Origin: JAJRZL01 sp964557855
GTDB taxonomy: Bacteria > Zixibacteria > MSB-5A5 > GN15 > FEB-12
Direction of reading: 5' to 3'
Length of the DNA: 64,000 nucleotides
Assembly: GCA_964557855.1 (NCBI GenBank)
Contig: CAZLBP010000017.1
Span: 17,635 to 81,634, forward strand
The notes beneath the pieces were generated by a model. That model made no database searches, was not told the origin of the DNA, and worked only from the letters and a program-made list of their open reading frames with translations. Every line of letters begins with the position of its first letter. Position 1 is the first letter of the stretch. Below, in pieces: positions 63,327 to 64,000 of this stretch. A program made the translations under genes and the position numbers.

Positions 63327-64000
63327 CTACTCAATCACCGAGAATAACTGTGAGAAATTCCAGAGACCAAACGTCTCCAGCAGAATACCGACAATTATTG
63401 CCGCCAGGATGATGGCCTTGCCCAGGTCCTGTCCTTTCAGGGAGCCCAGTAGACGCGGCTCTTTGGACAGATAGGCCGAGGCTGCGAATAATTCTTCACC
63501 TATCAAGGTATAGTCGCAGGCCGCCACGAAAAACGGCAACTGCGACGGCGCCGCCGTGCCCGCGATCTGGATGGCGCCGATAGAATTTCCGGTCTCCGCC
63601 AAAATGAGCGACTCCGCGAAAAACTCGCCCATGAAAAACAATGTCGCGGGCTTCTCGCGTACTACCATCCCGTCGATGCCGGCCGCATACCCGAACTGGT
63701 CATCCGTCAAATAATGCACCTGATCCTCATGAAAAGCATCCGGCCGCCCGGCTTTGGAGTGCGCTTCCTTGACAACTTCCTTGGCTGTCACCAGCACCAG
63801 TGATCGTGCGACCGGCACCTCCAGCCAGGTTTCATACTGCGCGGCCAGCTCCGCCACCCGACCCAGAATGGTCATACTGGCGATCGTCTGCATGTTGTCC
63901 ATGTCCGAGATTCCGGGCACGTAGAATATCTTCTTTCCCATCTCGGTGGCGCGTCCGACTGCCTCGTCGACCGCCTCCAGACCGGCAATCTTGCGGATAA
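63327..64000 (-). CDS. Cassette 3 protein D (partial, N-terminus off the right edge)
   Basis: At least 224 residues are visible. The frame runs to the window edge with IRKIAGLEAVDEAVGRATEM, so the internal ATG near 63941 is not the start. It holds the conserved domain with FFVAACDYTLIGEELFAASA and RLLGSLKGQDLGKA and the closing hydrophobic helix. Its signal peptide and FN3 part should lie beyond 64000. Confidence 0.75.
   Translation of the reverse strand, partial: IRKIAGLEAVDEAVGRATEMGKKIFYVPGISDMDNMQTIASMTILGRVAELAAQYETWLEVPVARSLVLVTAKEVVKEAHSKAGRPDAFHEDQVHYLTDDQFGYAAGIDGMVVREKPATLFFMGEFFAESLILAETGNSIGAIQIAGTAAPSQLPFFVAACDYTLIGEELFAASAYLSKEPRLLGSLKGQDLGKAIILAAIIVGILLETFGLWNFSQLFSVIE

Overview
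The window reads as chromosome from an uncultured, flagellated, Gram-negative-type bacterium with an anaerobic or microaerobic lifestyle. The cues are HdrB/HdrC-type iron-sulfur proteins beside a fumarate-reductase-like flavoprotein, ADP-forming acyl-CoA synthetase, pyruvate phosphate dikinase, peroxiredoxin/ferritin defence and an apparent selenoprotein. The gene mix and the many short hairpin repeats would fit the FCB group (for example candidate phylum Zixibacteria), but this placement is an inference, not something the sequence proves. Almost every gene lies on the minus strand, so operons read from right to left.

Region by region: (1) 1-3.5 kb, an operon hdrC-like / hdrB-like / frdB-like / frdA-like (frdA runs off the left edge), with a CRP/FNR-type palindrome and an extended -10 promoter upstream. 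(2) 3.5-7.4 kb, an AT-rich orphan gene, an EamA transporter, a polytopic membrane protein, tRNA-Ser(GCU) with its own promoter, and three 24-bp direct repeats. (3) 7.5-20.4 kb, a long flagellar/regulatory operon: fliR, flhB, flhA, flhF, flhG, fliA, two small unknowns, a DUF2225 protein, three consecutive PilZ proteins, two unknowns and two receiver-only response regulators. (4) 20.4-26.5 kb, an island of two large Ser/Thr kinase genes, both broken, bounded by near-identical direct repeats and sitting exactly between fliQ and fliR. (5) 26.5-36.3 kb, the upstream part of the flagellar operon (motE-like, fliK, flgD, a TIGR02530-type protein, flgE, fliL, fliM, fliN, fliO, fliP, fliQ) behind a very good sigma-54 promoter.

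(6) 36.7-53 kb, housekeeping genes: mtaB-like, fabL-like, lipB, a 2-oxo acid dehydrogenase E2, nadA, a ferredoxin-NADP reductase, a peroxiredoxin with an in-frame UGA at its catalytic position followed by a SECIS-like hairpin, a Cys peroxiredoxin, a ferritin-like protein, gltX, a DUF3566-like protein, ADP-forming acyl-CoA synthetase, PPDK with a histone-like basic tail, and a small basic protein.

(7) 53.3-64 kb, the most unusual part: three tandem copies of one four-gene membrane cassette (order of transcription D-C-B-A, three times over), ending at a strong terminator and running off the right edge. D is a secreted fibronectin-III-like domain plus membrane anchor plus a conserved domain; C and A are polytopic membrane proteins; B is a membrane-anchored soluble domain. 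Each family keeps its own signature motifs in all three copies. I recognise no characterised system with this architecture; it is the best candidate here for an undescribed biological system.
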